Below are positions 54,604-63,120 of a DNA stretch of 64,000 bases, one piece after another (positions within the stretch are counted from its first letter, which is position 1; each line of letters begins with the position of its first letter). The notes below the pieces were generated by a model. The model worked only from the letters and a program-made list of their open reading frames with translations, was not told the origin of the DNA and did no database searches. Origin of the DNA: Muribaculum gordoncarteri. Its GTDB lineage: Bacteria > Bacteroidota > Bacteroidia > Bacteroidales > Muribaculaceae. Both the position numbers and the translations under genes were made by a program. The stretch is from positions 1,860,001 to 1,924,000 of the forward strand of contig NZ_CP039393.1 of assembly GCF_004803695.1 (NCBI RefSeq). Direction: 5' to 3'.

Positions 54604-55194
54604 ATGCAATCACCGCTACACAACCTGTCACGCTACGACATAAGGCTTGCGAGCAAGTCACCGCGACGACGCGAGCTGTTGGGAATGCTCGGCCTACAGT
54701 TTTCAATTGCCGAAACAATCGATGTGGATGAAAGCTATCCCCACGACCTTCCAACCAACGAGGTGGCGCCTTACATCGCCAAGAAGAAAGGCGACGCCTA
54801 CAGGAAGACACTTCGTGAAGGAATGTTGGTAATAACAGCCGATACGGTTGTGATAACCGACGGCGAGATTCTTGGCAAGCCGCACTCGGCCGATGAAGCT
54901 GTGGAGATGCTCCGCAAGCTGTCGGGCCACAGTCACACCGTAATGACAGGTGTCACACTCGCCACAACTGAACGCACCCGCACTTTCGCCGTGGAAACCA
55001 CGGTGGAGTTTGCCCGCCTTTCCGACGAGGAGATACGCTACTATGTCGACCGCTATTCGCCGCTTGACAAAGCCGGAGCCTACGGAATCCAGGAGTGGAT
55101 AGGAGCCATAGGCGTAAAATCAATCTCGGGAAGCTACTATAACGTAATGGGACTGCCGCTTCACCGGCTATACAATGAGCTGAGAGAGTTCTGA
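54604..55194 (+). CDS. Maf-like nucleoside triphosphate pyrophosphatase
   Basis: The product is 196 aa. Family motifs: IRLASKSPRRRELLGML (S-x-S-P-R-R), ITADTVVITDGEILGKP (catalytic Asp region), VMTGVTL, and DKAGAYGIQEWIG followed by 'SGSYYNVMGLPLHRL'. Maf proteins hydrolyse dTTP/UTP or modified nucleotides to clean the pool and are linked with septum control. It is the last gene of the nitroreductase-DUF2520-KdsC-Maf cluster. Confidence 0.94.
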   Translation: MQSPLHNLSRYDIRLASKSPRRRELLGMLGLQFSIAETIDVDESYPHDLPTNEVAPYIAKKKGDAYRKTLREGMLVITADTVVITDGEILGKPHSADEAVEMLRKLSGHSHTVMTGVTLATTERTRTFAVETTVEFARLSDEEIRYYVDRYSPLDKAGAYGIQEWIGAIGVKSISGSYYNVMGLPLHRLYNELREF

Positions 55195-56309
55195 CCCTCT
55201 ATATGCTTCAATCCTGAACGAAAAGATTGTATTGTCGCCTATCGGATTCAGCGACAATGCACCCTCGACAAGTCTGCGATCGCTGACAACCGCATTTCCG
55301 GCTGGATTGCATGCTCCCACGGGCCAACCGTATAACGCGCCACACTGCCGGGCGCAAGAAACCGCCGGCCCCACAACCATGCCACCACGCCCATGGTCAT
55401 TCGCAGATTCACCTCGACACATGGCGCAATCATGCCCGAGCGCGTCACCATCATATCGACGCCTAAATATCCCTCATAGTCATCACCGATAATTGCCGTC
55501 ATCACCCTGCCAAGCGCTGAAGACAAGGCGTGCAGATGCGCCCTGTCGGCACCCGAATCTACAAGCACCTGCTCAATCGCATCATCGTCGGCAATCACAT
55601 TTCCCGAATAGGCCGCGCCTTCATGATTGAAGAACAGCGAATAGCCTGTCCACTTCACGACACCGTCGGCGGCATGGAAAAGCATTGCAAAGTCACGTGT
55701 CTTGTCGAGAGCCTTCTCGCACATCACACTGCCCTGTCGGCGCAACATGGCACCTACCCGCTGCTCGACACTGCGGCTCCAGGCATCGACATGAATCACC
55801 CCTCGCCCGCTGCTCGACCAAGGCGACTTCACGAAAATCGAGCCGTAACGCGACAAGCACTCCTTGACCGCGTCGACATCGACGGCTTCTACCGGAACGG
55901 GAGGAAGCTCAAAATCGACCTCACGCCCCAGTCGGGTCATTACATCGGCCGAAATGCGCCTGTGGCTCAATTCCCTTATCCGCTCAATACGGTCAATGCC
56001 GGGCACCTCGGCACCATATCCCGAAAGCACCTTACGCGAATGATGCGACCATCCCCACGGAGCGCCCTTGTATCCTGACATATCGTCACGACCCGTCACG
56101 GCCTTGACGCCAAACATACGCTCCATTTCGTCAAGCCACGCTGAAGGCACATCCGACGCCACTATGCAATCGTTGCGGTCACAGTACCACAACGGCAACA
56201 CGGCACCGTCGCGACACAGCGCCTGCACCGTCGGCGACAGCGAGAACGTATTCTTCCCGTATCCGAGGGCTATGTCATTTTCAGGATTGAACAAATACAC
56301 CTTCTTCAT
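55168..56309 (-). CDS. ATP-grasp-like hypothetical protein, probable C-terminal frameshift
   Basis: The uninterrupted frame runs from the ATG at 56309 to a stop at 55248 (353 aa). The middle region has an ATP-grasp character: GSIFVKSPWSSSGRGVIHV (glycine-rich/Lys loop), GSVMCEKALDK, and YLGVDMMVTRSG...CVEVNLRMTMG (D...E-x-N metal ligands). The last residues of this frame (MRLSAIADLSRVHCR) look unnatural. A neighbouring frame through 55290-55170 reads AVVSDRRLVEGALSLNPIGD and continues with TIFSFRIEAY, like a natural domain end. A one-base shift near 55290 is suspected; the feature spans both frames. The substrate is unknown. Confidence 0.7.
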
Positions 56310-56427
56310 CGCCGGCAAAGTTATGGATAATTATCCAATCATCGCCCCATTCACGCCGTCGAAAAGATGCCAAATGTGCATTTCAACATGAATTTAGCCC
56401 CTGCCGCAAAATAAAACCGTCAAAATA

Positions 56428-56459
56428 TTTGGTAATCTCACAATAAAGCCATAACTTTG
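56428..56459 (+). promoter_or_regulatory. promoter of tRNA-Ser
   Basis: TTTG (56428-56431), a 20-base spacer and TAACTTTG (56452-56459) match the consensus perfectly, 25 bases before the tRNA. Confidence 0.75.
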
Positions 56460-56484
56460 CACCCGTAAATAACGACATCCATTT

Positions 56485-56569
56485 GGAGAGATGGCAGAGT
56501 GGTCGATTGCGGCGGTCTTGAAAACCGTTGAGGGTCACACCTCCGGGGGTTCGAATCCCTCTCTCTCCG
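56485..56569 (+). tRNA. tRNA-Ser (anticodon TGA)
   Basis: 85 nt with a class II long variable arm. The acceptor GGAGAGA pairs perfectly with TCTCTCC. The anticodon arm CGGT-CTTGAAA-ACCG gives TGA (UCA codons), and the T arm is GGGGG-TTCGAAT-CCCTC. The discriminator base is G; CCA is not encoded. Confidence 0.95.
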
Positions 56570-56602
56570 CAATAAACGCTGAAAATCAGCAAATTGCAAA
56601 GC

Positions 56603-56646
56603 AAACACCCAATTTTACACCCAAGAATGTAAAATTGGGTGTTTTT
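56603..56646 (+). terminator. intrinsic terminator after tRNA-Ser
   Basis: AAACACCCAATTTTAC (56603-56618) pairs perfectly with GTAAAATTGGGTGTTT (56629-56644), running into TTTTT. Confidence 0.9.
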
Positions 56647-56799
56647 GTATTCTTTAAGATTGATAGTATGGGAAGGTAAGTGGAAAACCTCCCTTTTAAC
56701 GTGCAAACCACTTGTTTTTTCTTGGATATAACGGGGAATTTAGGGTCAAGCCGAAATGCCGGTGCATTTGTTAAAATTCGAGAGTTGGAACGTTAAAGC

Positions 56800-57765
56800 T
56801 CATGCATAGAGCTTGACGAGTCGGAATATGAAGAAGTCACGGTCTCTTACGCCGCGCATCTGCGAGCGGAAGATTTTCACTTTGGAGTTGAAGACTTCGG
56901 CCGAGGCATTAGTTGCGCGACGTCGGAAATAATTGAGGATAGTCGGGGCGTGGTTCCTGAACGTCTTGATGACAGAGCGGAAGTTGTTGTTGCCCAATGC
57001 CATTACTTTTTCATACCACTTGTTCATCCGACCCATTGCTTTGGTGGGTGATATCTTTGCGTTGAAGATTTGGCGCAGTTCCATAGCCAGATGGTATGCA
57101 GCTTTCAGTATCGGATAGTGTTTGAACAGAATGTTTGCGCGATGACGCTGTATGTCAGTCCATTTGTTCTGCGACATCATCAGGGTGTGCTTGCTGCGGG
57201 CAAGGATCTGGCGCATGGTCTCGCCGTTGGAATATGTAATTGGGGTCTCTGATTTGTCACGGCTGTTGTCTTCGGCAATGAGCTGTCGGCGTATGTCTAT
57301 GCGAATTTCGTCGACAGCCTCGTTATAGACCTGCTGCACATGGAAGCGGTCGTTAACGACGTGGGCGTTGTAGAATACCTCGGCGGCTATCAGCATCATC
57401 GAGGGCGAGAGATCGCAGGTCACTTCTTTTACCCTGCGTCTGACCGATTTACCCATGGCTCCGATGAGGATTGTGGTTATCTCATCGCTCTTTGTGCCGG
57501 GTATGGCCGCCGCCAGCGTCCCACGGCCACCGTGTCCGTCCTTGTTCGTGAGGAAAGTCCATACCTCGCCGTTGCTCAGGCAGGTTTCGTCAAGACTCAT
57601 GTACGGGCCGATATTGTTAGCGTTGAAGTAGAAGCCGCAACCGAGTTCGGCCTCACGCCATTCGGTATAACCGCTTATCCTGTTGCGATACTGTTCGGCA
57701 AAATATTTGCCGTTGACGCAGTACATCTGCGCTATATGCTTAATCGACAATGCCGTCGTCTCCAC
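56800..57765 (-). CDS. ISAon1/ISL3-type DDE transposase
   Basis: This 321-aa DDE transposase has a first catalytic Asp in YMSLDETCLSNGEVWTFL, a second in VTCDLSPSMMLIAAEVF followed by VVNDRFHVQQVYNEAVDEIR (ISL3 signature D-x-F-H-V region), and a C-terminal Glu region ATNASAEVFNSKVKIFRSQMRG. It starts with GTG at 57765 inside the end of the upstream ORF, in the +1 frame, so translation is probably coupled. Confidence 0.88.
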   Translation of the reverse strand: METTALSIKHIAQMYCVNGKYFAEQYRNRISGYTEWREAELGCGFYFNANNIGPYMSLDETCLSNGEVWTFLTNKDGHGGRGTLAAAIPGTKSDEITTILIGAMGKSVRRRVKEVTCDLSPSMMLIAAEVFYNAHVVNDRFHVQQVYNEAVDEIRIDIRRQLIAEDNSRDKSETPITYSNGETMRQILARSKHTLMMSQNKWTDIQRHRANILFKHYPILKAAYHLAMELRQIFNAKISPTKAMGRMNKWYEKVMALGNNNFRSVIKTFRNHAPTILNYFRRRATNASAEVFNSKVKIFRSQMRGVRDRDFFIFRLVKLYA

Positions 57766-58111
57766 CTTCGTCTTTTAAAAAAGCCACGAACTCGGTGCTG
57801 AGTCGTGTCCTCTCCTCGTTGGGCAGTTCCAGGTTATATGAGAATATCTCGTTGGTCTTTTTGTCCCACCATTTGTTCTTGCGCATGTGCAGGAACACCG
57901 GTCTGCCGCGCATCGGATAGTCCTGGACTGTAACGTAATCCGTGTATCCACGTGCAACAATGTTCGGATTGCGGAAATCCTCATCCGACAGTTTCTTCTT
58001 CTCGTCAAGCCATATGTCGTAGGACTGGTCTGTCTTTTCAAACTTGACCATCTCAAACAGTTCGTCCAATCCTTCAGGCAGGAATTGCCAAAATGCATCT
58101 GCGGTTTTCAT
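57740..58111 (-). CDS. ISAon1-type transposase N-terminal region protein
   Basis: This 123-aa companion ORF is found upstream of the ISAon1-like transposases of Bacteroidetes. It begins MKTADAFWQFLPEGLDELFEM and contains 'QDYPMRGRPVFLHMRKNKWW'. It probably forms the DNA-binding part of the transposase. It overlaps the transposase gene by 26 bases. Confidence 0.82.
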   Translation of the reverse strand: MKTADAFWQFLPEGLDELFEMVKFEKTDQSYDIWLDEKKKLSDEDFRNPNIVARGYTDYVTVQDYPMRGRPVFLHMRKNKWWDKKTNEIFSYNLELPNEERTRLSTEFVAFLKDEGGDDGIVD

Positions 58112-58201
58112 ACCGCAAATTTAACACTTTTCCAAAAATTCATGCACCGGCATTTCGGCTTGACCCGGAATTTACGGATTAATCTCAACTATTAAAAACT
58201 G

Positions 58202-59341
58202 TCATTCAACAAGTTCAAATTCACATTTTCCCGATTCACATCCATTGAATATAACAGCAATCTGATGAATGCCGGGATAAAAAGTTCTTGTCGTTATGGG
58301 GCGAAACGAATGTTTCCTATTGACTTCCGTAATGGAGTTTCCTTTGTATTCCTTCTCACTGATTTTATAGACTTTCCTCGTCATCTCTCCATTCATTTTC
58401 CGATAATAGATTCCGTATTCCAATCTTATTGTCCGTTTTTCCGTATTATAATTGTTTAGATTAAAACAAAATTCAACAGAATCACCCATTTTTATTCTTT
58501 TTGTAAGAATCTTAAAGTCACCTATGCTGATATTGTCATTCAAACTCAGTCCAAACAGGTTCAATATCTCGTGATTCCCCTGCTTAAGCAATGTTCGGCA
58601 TCCATGCTTGATAACCCAATCAATATTCTCTGATTGCCCTTTCCATTTTTTAGCCAAAGCAATTACGATTTGTGGATTATCCTTTGAAATATCGTTCAGG
58701 TTATTGGCAACACTCAACCTTACAAACCTGGATGGATCGTTTTTCAGATTTTCCATAATCGGAATGATGGGAGCTGGATTTTCTTTTAATTTAGGCAATG
58801 ACATCGCCCACGGCAGACGAGGTCTGCACCCTTCCGATGCAAGCCTCCTTACCCCCCAGTGCGGATGTTTTGACCAAGCCAACATCTGTTTCATCATTTC
58901 ATCTTGATATTTCACAATAAAGGCATGGGTCACAAATTCGCAAGTCGTGAATTGCGTAATTCGCTCAATGGCTTTCACTGATGTCTCATAGTCCTCTATT
59001 CCATATCGCTCCACATAATGGTCCAAAATAACCCCATATTCTAATGTCAGCAAATTGAAATTTTTATCGTCTATCTTTGAAAAATCGAGCAGTCTAACTT
59101 TTACACAGTCTAATAATTTAAAGATTTTCGCAACAGCTTCTTTATACTCGGTTGGCATAAACTTGTGCAGAACAGTAGTTATGTGTGCAATCCGCTGCTT
59201 ATAACCTCTGTTCTCCCATTCTTCATCCATAACTAAAGTTACAAACTTGTCTACACTCATGTTCTGGAGAACAAGAGACAAGTCGTTGACAAACCTTCCA
59301 AAGAATGGCTTATCAAACATATTTTTAAAAGATTCTGCCAT
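58202..59341 (-). CDS. DNA alkylation repair (AlkD/AlkC-like HEAT-repeat) protein
   Basis: The product is 379 aa. Residues 1-260 are HEAT-like helices: FIVKYQDEMMKQMLAWSKHPHWGVRRLASEGCRPRLPWA and FVRLSVANNLNDISKDNP, the signature of AlkC/AlkD-type DNA glycosylases that excise N3/N7-alkylated bases. A C-terminal beta domain of about 100 residues (EYGIYYRKMNGEMTRKVYKI, ITTRTFYPGIHQIAVIFNG) is the Ig-like addition known in AlkC-type proteins. The IS lies just downstream. AT-rich composition suggests acquisition. Confidence 0.83.
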   Translation of the reverse strand: MAESFKNMFDKPFFGRFVNDLSLVLQNMSVDKFVTLVMDEEWENRGYKQRIAHITTVLHKFMPTEYKEAVAKIFKLLDCVKVRLLDFSKIDDKNFNLLTLEYGVILDHYVERYGIEDYETSVKAIERITQFTTCEFVTHAFIVKYQDEMMKQMLAWSKHPHWGVRRLASEGCRPRLPWAMSLPKLKENPAPIIPIMENLKNDPSRFVRLSVANNLNDISKDNPQIVIALAKKWKGQSENIDWVIKHGCRTLLKQGNHEILNLFGLSLNDNISIGDFKILTKRIKMGDSVEFCFNLNNYNTEKRTIRLEYGIYYRKMNGEMTRKVYKISEKEYKGNSITEVNRKHSFRPITTRTFYPGIHQIAVIFNGCESGKCEFELVE

Positions 59342-59351
59342 TACTTTTATC

Positions 59352-59435
59352 TTACTACTATACCATTTTCGATGTTGATTTCAATTTCATAGTCCTTTAT
59401 ATCCTTGATTCCGATGCCGCTATGAGTTCTTTATC
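59352..59435 (-). pseudogene. short gene remnant upstream of the AlkC-like gene
   Basis: The frame THSGIGIKDIKDYEIEINIE followed by NGIVVR and a stop at 59352-59354 is preceded by an in-frame stop. It looks like the last 25 residues of a lost protein. No family assignment is possible. Confidence 0.3.
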
Positions 59436-59470
59436 TGCTTCGATATTCTTCATCTACAAAATAATACAAT

Positions 59471-59490
59471 GCTCCATAGCACGATGGAGC
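59471..59490. repeat. perfect small hairpin
   Basis: GCTCCAT-AGCACG-ATGGAGC, 42 bases before the larger palindromic structure at 59533. Confidence 0.7.
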
Positions 59491-59532
59491 GATTTATAAA
59501 TGCAGAAGCACAAACTACTGATGCAACACTCG

Positions 59533-59648
59533 AAGTCGAAAGTCGTAGGAAACCTTGTGTACAGATGTAGAGGTAGCAGCCCATGCTGTATGCGTGAGAA
59601 CCACTATGCAATCCCAGTACACTGGTGAATTTCCTACGTTCTCGACTT
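59533..59648. other. 116-nt branched palindromic element
   Basis: AAGTCGA...CGTAGGAAA (59533-59553) is complementary to TTTCCTACG...TCGACTT (59630-59648). Inside, GTGTAC pairs with GTACAC. The apex can form two further stem-loops: CAGC-CCAT-GCTG near 59577, and a TGC...GCA arm near 59590-59610. No ORF spans it. It lies between the relaxase gene and the AlkC-like gene. It could be a structured RNA, an attachment site or an element end. Confidence 0.65.
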
Positions 59649-59755
59649 ACAAGAGAGCATAACGCTTCTTATTTTCTTATTTCTTGGAAAGAGTTGCCCC
59701 TATCCGAATGCAAAATTAGTTATTTTATTGATGTTTTGGATTATATAGAGCGGAA

Positions 59756-61159
59756 TTATAGCTTGAATCCTCTATTTTTTCTTGGCTCTTCCGCTGACTG
59801 TCGTAAACTTTGCCGTAATTTATTCCACTGTTCTTTGAACCATTCGTCCATCGACTGCTTGTTTATGGTCAGTATCAGTTTGCTATCATCGGTTGGATTC
59901 TTTTCCACCTTGAAAATATCATTCTTGATGTCAAACTTCCGTCTGTGTTCTTCGGAATAAATCCTGCCATTGCACCTGATAGCCTCTTTCTTGGTCAGGA
60001 GGCTCTCTATCATTTCTTTGGTGAAGCCGATGGCAGCACACAATTTTTCCATTCTCAACATCTCCCTGAGCATCGGAAACCACTTGAAAGCCTTTTCAAG
60101 CAAGGTATTCAGCCGTGATATTTCCTTGTCTTTGGCTTCAAGTTCCTGATTGTGTATTCCTTGAAGATTACGAATCTGTTTGCCATGCTGTTCCTGCATC
60201 TGTTGCATACGGACTTTTAAATCGTCAATGCTTTTGTTCCGTTTGGCAATCTCCTGATGCAGTTCCACATTGCTATGCTCCAGCTCTTTCAGTTTTCCGC
60301 TGCCGAAAAGAGAACCTACACCGCTTGCTATGGCTGTGGCAGCATCGGTGGCTGCGCTTTTGAGCTTGTCGGTGCGTATCTCCGATTTTACCTGTTTGAG
60401 TTCCTGTTCGGCAAGTTCCACCTGTTGTTCTTTATGCCGCTTTGCAGCATCTATGCGTTGCAGTTCGGCTTTCTGTTTTTCAATGATGAAGTCATTGCGT
60501 TCCAGATGTTCTTTGCCAGTAACATTTTTTGATTGCCCACGTTCCATCATTAGAATGTCTGATGCCAAAGTCTGCATTTTTGCCATATCCTCGTCATTGA
60601 GTTTACGGCTCTTTCCTGTATCGTGGTTCATCCAGTCAAAAACAATATGGGCATGATAATTCGGCTTAAACCATTTTTCACCCACTTGAAAACTCTCTTT
60701 GTCTTCTGCGTCAGGTTTTTCACCCAGCCAATGTCCTTCGTCCTTATGCAGGAATATTTGGAGTGGCGTGATGCCCCAGCGTCTTTGGCACTCTTCGCCA
60801 AATTCACGCACATCTGCCAATGTGGTGTCCGCTCTGATGAGCAACACTCCCTCACGGATAGGTGAACATCCTGCCACCTTGATTATTTTACCATTCTTTC
60901 CTTTGCGTTCCCGTTCTTTTTCCTGCATGGCACGTCCGGTCTTTTCCTTGACCATCCGTTTGATATTGTCATAGTGCGTTTGCAGTTCGGGAGTGCCGAA
61001 GTTCGGGTTTATCCATTGTTCGTTGTCGGCAGAAAGTTCGGACACAACATAGATTTTGGACACCCCGATGTTTCGTATATACTCGTCAGTCCTTCGGTTA
61101 TGCGCCTCACTCGATGCGATGTTGCAAGGCTTTATGTGTATGCTTGATTTTGTTGCCAT
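59756..61159 (-). CDS. MobV family relaxase
   Basis: The product is 467 aa. The N-terminal relaxase domain (about 1-200) has the early motif SIHIKPCNIASSEAHNRR, the LHKDEGHW motif (H-x-D-E) and the metal-binding NYHAHIVFDWMNHDTG (H-x-H). A long coiled coil follows (about 215-350), with a helical C-terminus. MobV enzymes mobilize small plasmids and Bacteroides transposons such as Tn5520-like elements. No integrase, Rep or accessory mob gene accompanies it here, so it may be a remnant of a larger element. The upstream hairpin array probably holds oriT. Confidence 0.88.
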   Translation of the reverse strand: MATKSSIHIKPCNIASSEAHNRRTDEYIRNIGVSKIYVVSELSADNEQWINPNFGTPELQTHYDNIKRMVKEKTGRAMQEKERERKGKNGKIIKVAGCSPIREGVLLIRADTTLADVREFGEECQRRWGITPLQIFLHKDEGHWLGEKPDAEDKESFQVGEKWFKPNYHAHIVFDWMNHDTGKSRKLNDEDMAKMQTLASDILMMERGQSKNVTGKEHLERNDFIIEKQKAELQRIDAAKRHKEQQVELAEQELKQVKSEIRTDKLKSAATDAATAIASGVGSLFGSGKLKELEHSNVELHQEIAKRNKSIDDLKVRMQQMQEQHGKQIRNLQGIHNQELEAKDKEISRLNTLLEKAFKWFPMLREMLRMEKLCAAIGFTKEMIESLLTKKEAIRCNGRIYSEEHRRKFDIKNDIFKVEKNPTDDSKLILTINKQSMDEWFKEQWNKLRQSLRQSAEEPRKNRGFKL

Positions 61160-61194
61160 AGCTTCTTTTTTTGTTTACATTAGATTACTTTGTC

Positions 61195-61370
61195 CGCTTC
61201 CGTAACGGGGTTCTTAGGGGTAACCCATAAGCGGAGATTGCAAAGAGAGGGTCACTCTTTGCTCGGGGTTCTCAGGGGTGAAACGCCCTGAGTGGGTCAT
61301 TAGGGCAAAGCCCTAATCCCCTCGGGAGAGCCCACAACTACGGAAGCGGAGCGTGTAGTTATAGTGGGCC
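61195..61370. other. hairpin array upstream of mobV, probable oriT
   Basis: Four inverted repeats occur in 175 bp: GCAAAGAG/CTCTTTGC (61240-61262), TCAGGG/CCCTGA (61272-61291), ATTAGGG-CAAAG-CCCTAAT (61299-61317), and GCCCACAACTAC with GTAGTTATAGTGGGC (61330-61369). MobV oriT sites lie directly upstream of the relaxase gene. The nick site is not determined. The region 61376-61680 shows nothing beyond AT-rich sequence. Confidence 0.55.
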
Positions 61371-61681
61371 ACTAACCAATGTGCAATATTACATTATTGA
61401 TTTATAGCTGTATAAACAGATTTGTATGTTGTTAAGCAACGAATAGGTAACAGAAATAATTTTTATCTGCGTATGCGTGACGTATAGAAGAATAGTGTGC
61501 TTTTCACTTACAAAAGTAGGGATAAAAAATGGAATTTGGAATAATTCCATGATGTATTTATAAACGGGTGCTTGCGTTCACAATGGACTGTTTTATAGTC
61601 TTACCCATAATCTAAATCATCAAATCGTTAGTTCTTAAATTATTTCCGTACCAAAATCGCAATTCTTTCAAGTAAAATGCG

Positions 61682-61689
61682 TAATTTTG
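61682..61689 (+). promoter_or_regulatory. -7 box of the radical SAM operon
   Basis: TAATTTTG matches TAnnTTTG, 23 bases before the ATG at 61713. No -33 tetramer at the usual spacing. Confidence 0.5.
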
Positions 61690-61712
61690 TGTAACTTAAG
61701 GTAATTGGTTAC

Positions 61713-62333
61713 ATGAAACAACGGGTAAAAATAATCGGAATATCACGGCATCGCCTCTCAACTGATGGCGATGGTGTTACTACGCTTGTTGCCTTTCATG
61801 GCTGTCCTCTCAATTGTCGATATTGCCTGAACCCGCAGTCGCTGGGCGATGCTGGACATTTCCGCGAGTATTCGTCGGAGGAATTGTATGCCGAAACGAG
61901 CATTGACGAACTTTATTTCATCGCCACAAACGGAGGCGTGACTTTCGGAGGCGGCGAGCCATGTCTGCGTCCGCAGTTTATTCGTGAGTTCCGCGAACTG
62001 TGTGGTCCCTCATGGCAACTCAATCTGGAGACATCACTCAACGTGCCGTCTGCTAATGTCGAGGCTCTGCTCCCGGTGGTAAACACCCTGATTATCGACA
62101 TCAAGGATATGAACCCCGCGATATACAACAGCTACACCGGACAATCAAACGACCTTGTTCTTGACAATCTCCGGCTGATAGCTGATTCGGGGAGACAAAA
62201 GGACTGCATAATCCGCTTACCGTTGATACCTGATTTCAACACAGAAACCGACCGCACGGCAAGCTGTTCCAGACTTGAGGCCCTCGGTTTCAACAACTTC
62301 GATTTATTCACCTACCAAATACGCAGACATTGA
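61713..62333 (+). CDS. radical SAM protein, PflA/activase-like
   Basis: This 206-aa small radical SAM enzyme has the cluster motif GCPLNCRYC (C31-x3-C35-x2-C38), the SAM-binding GGGEP (79-83) and a truncated barrel, as in glycine-radical-enzyme activases and anaerobic NrdG-like proteins. No glycine-radical enzyme gene is adjacent in the window. Its TGA stop is two bases before the ATG of the Cys-domain/TonB gene, so they form one operon. The target could be the shared domain of the downstream proteins or an unlinked enzyme; the sequence does not decide. Confidence 0.85.
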   Translation: MKQRVKIIGISRHRLSTDGDGVTTLVAFHGCPLNCRYCLNPQSLGDAGHFREYSSEELYAETSIDELYFIATNGGVTFGGGEPCLRPQFIREFRELCGPSWQLNLETSLNVPSANVEALLPVVNTLIIDIKDMNPAIYNSYTGQSNDLVLDNLRLIADSGRQKDCIIRLPLIPDFNTETDRTASCSRLEALGFNNFDLFTYQIRRH

Positions 62334-62335
62334 CT

Positions 62336-63118
62336 ATGGTACGAGGAAAACAGACTTGCAAAATCTTGAAAGAGATTCGCCGGCAGATTGCCGAGGCAAA
62401 CGAGATTGAGTTAGTTACATCGGAATGTCGCTACAAAGGCGACTGTCTCGGTACGTGTCCCAAATGCGAAGCCGAAGTACGATATTTGGAGCAACATCTT
62501 CGTGTCCGCTCACTCGCCGGAAAAGCAGTTGCCCTTGCAGGAATCTCGGCTGGCATAATGCTTATGTCGGGATGTAACGGCAAATCATCGAATCTGTCAA
62601 ACGAAACTTTGCAAGGTGAACCGGTGGCTCCCATTGAGCAAACAGAGGCAATGGATAGCATCGATGAAGAAGGTGAACAGCCGGAAGATACGATGTCTGT
62701 GTCACGGGATTTGTCTGTCATCAAAGAGGGCGAGATTGCCAGTGTTCCAATCCCAGGGGCAGTACCTGACTATCCCCCTGCAGATCCGGATGAGAAGGGT
62801 GTTTATAGCTGTGTTGAGCGAATGCCGGAATTTCCCGGAGGAAATGTTGAAATGTTGCATTTTATAAACCAACATCTGAAATATCCCGAAGAACAATTAA
62901 AAGAGGGGATTCAAGGTCGTGTGGTTGTAAAATTCTATGTAGATACATTGGGACGGGTTTGCGAGCCGGAGATTTTAAGAGGCAAGGATTCAGCTCTCGT
63001 CCGTGAGGCGTTGCGTGTAGTCCGGCTATTTCCGGATTTCACTCCAGGCACACTCAATGGCAAGAAAGTCAACACATACATGGTTCTTCCTATAACATTC
63101 AAATTACCTACAGATTGA
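62336..63118 (+). CDS. Cys-domain protein with TonB C-terminal domain
   Basis: The product is 260 aa. Residues 1-58 form a charged domain with Cys8, Cys31, Cys37, Cys41 and Cys44 (the last three as CLGTCPKC, CxxxCxxC). Residues 59-79 are a hydrophobic segment ending in a lipobox-like LMSGC (Cys80). An acidic linker (81-160) follows, then a TonB C-terminal domain (about 165-260: MPEFPGGNVEMLHFINQHLKYP, 'GRVVVKFYVDTLGRV', VRLFPDFTPGTLNGKKV). Topology is predicted as Cys domain in the cytoplasm and TonB domain in the periplasm. The start is chosen at the second ATG-like codon (62336), after the TGA. Confidence 0.8.
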   Translation: MVRGKQTCKILKEIRRQIAEANEIELVTSECRYKGDCLGTCPKCEAEVRYLEQHLRVRSLAGKAVALAGISAGIMLMSGCNGKSSNLSNETLQGEPVAPIEQTEAMDSIDEEGEQPEDTMSVSRDLSVIKEGEIASVPIPGAVPDYPPADPDEKGVYSCVERMPEFPGGNVEMLHFINQHLKYPEEQLKEGIQGRVVVKFYVDTLGRVCEPEILRGKDSALVREALRVVRLFPDFTPGTLNGKKVNTYMVLPITFKLPTD

Positions 63119-63120
63119 CT

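Larger units (their letters stand above)
56743..58166 (-). mobile_element. intact ISL3/ISAon1-like insertion sequence, 1,424 bp
   Basis: Perfect 25-bp terminal inverted repeats (56743-56767 and 58142-58166, beginning GGGTCAAGCCGAAATG) are flanked by an 8-bp direct repeat GGAATTTA (56735-56742 and 58167-58174). Two overlapping genes encode an N-terminal-region protein and a DDE transposase. Intact ends, target duplication and reading frames indicate recent transposition. Family level comes from transposase type and the 8-bp duplication. Confidence 0.92.

Noticed and set aside
57740-57790. Programmed -1 frameshift (T-TTA-AAA) fusing the two IS genes
   Set aside because: The transposase frame is +1 relative to the first ORF, not -1, and has its own GTG start in the overlap, so coupling is the simpler reading.
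59533-59648. Integron attC site
   Set aside because: No integron integrase or cassette array, and the arm ends do not show the conserved GTTRRRY/RYYYAAC core sites.
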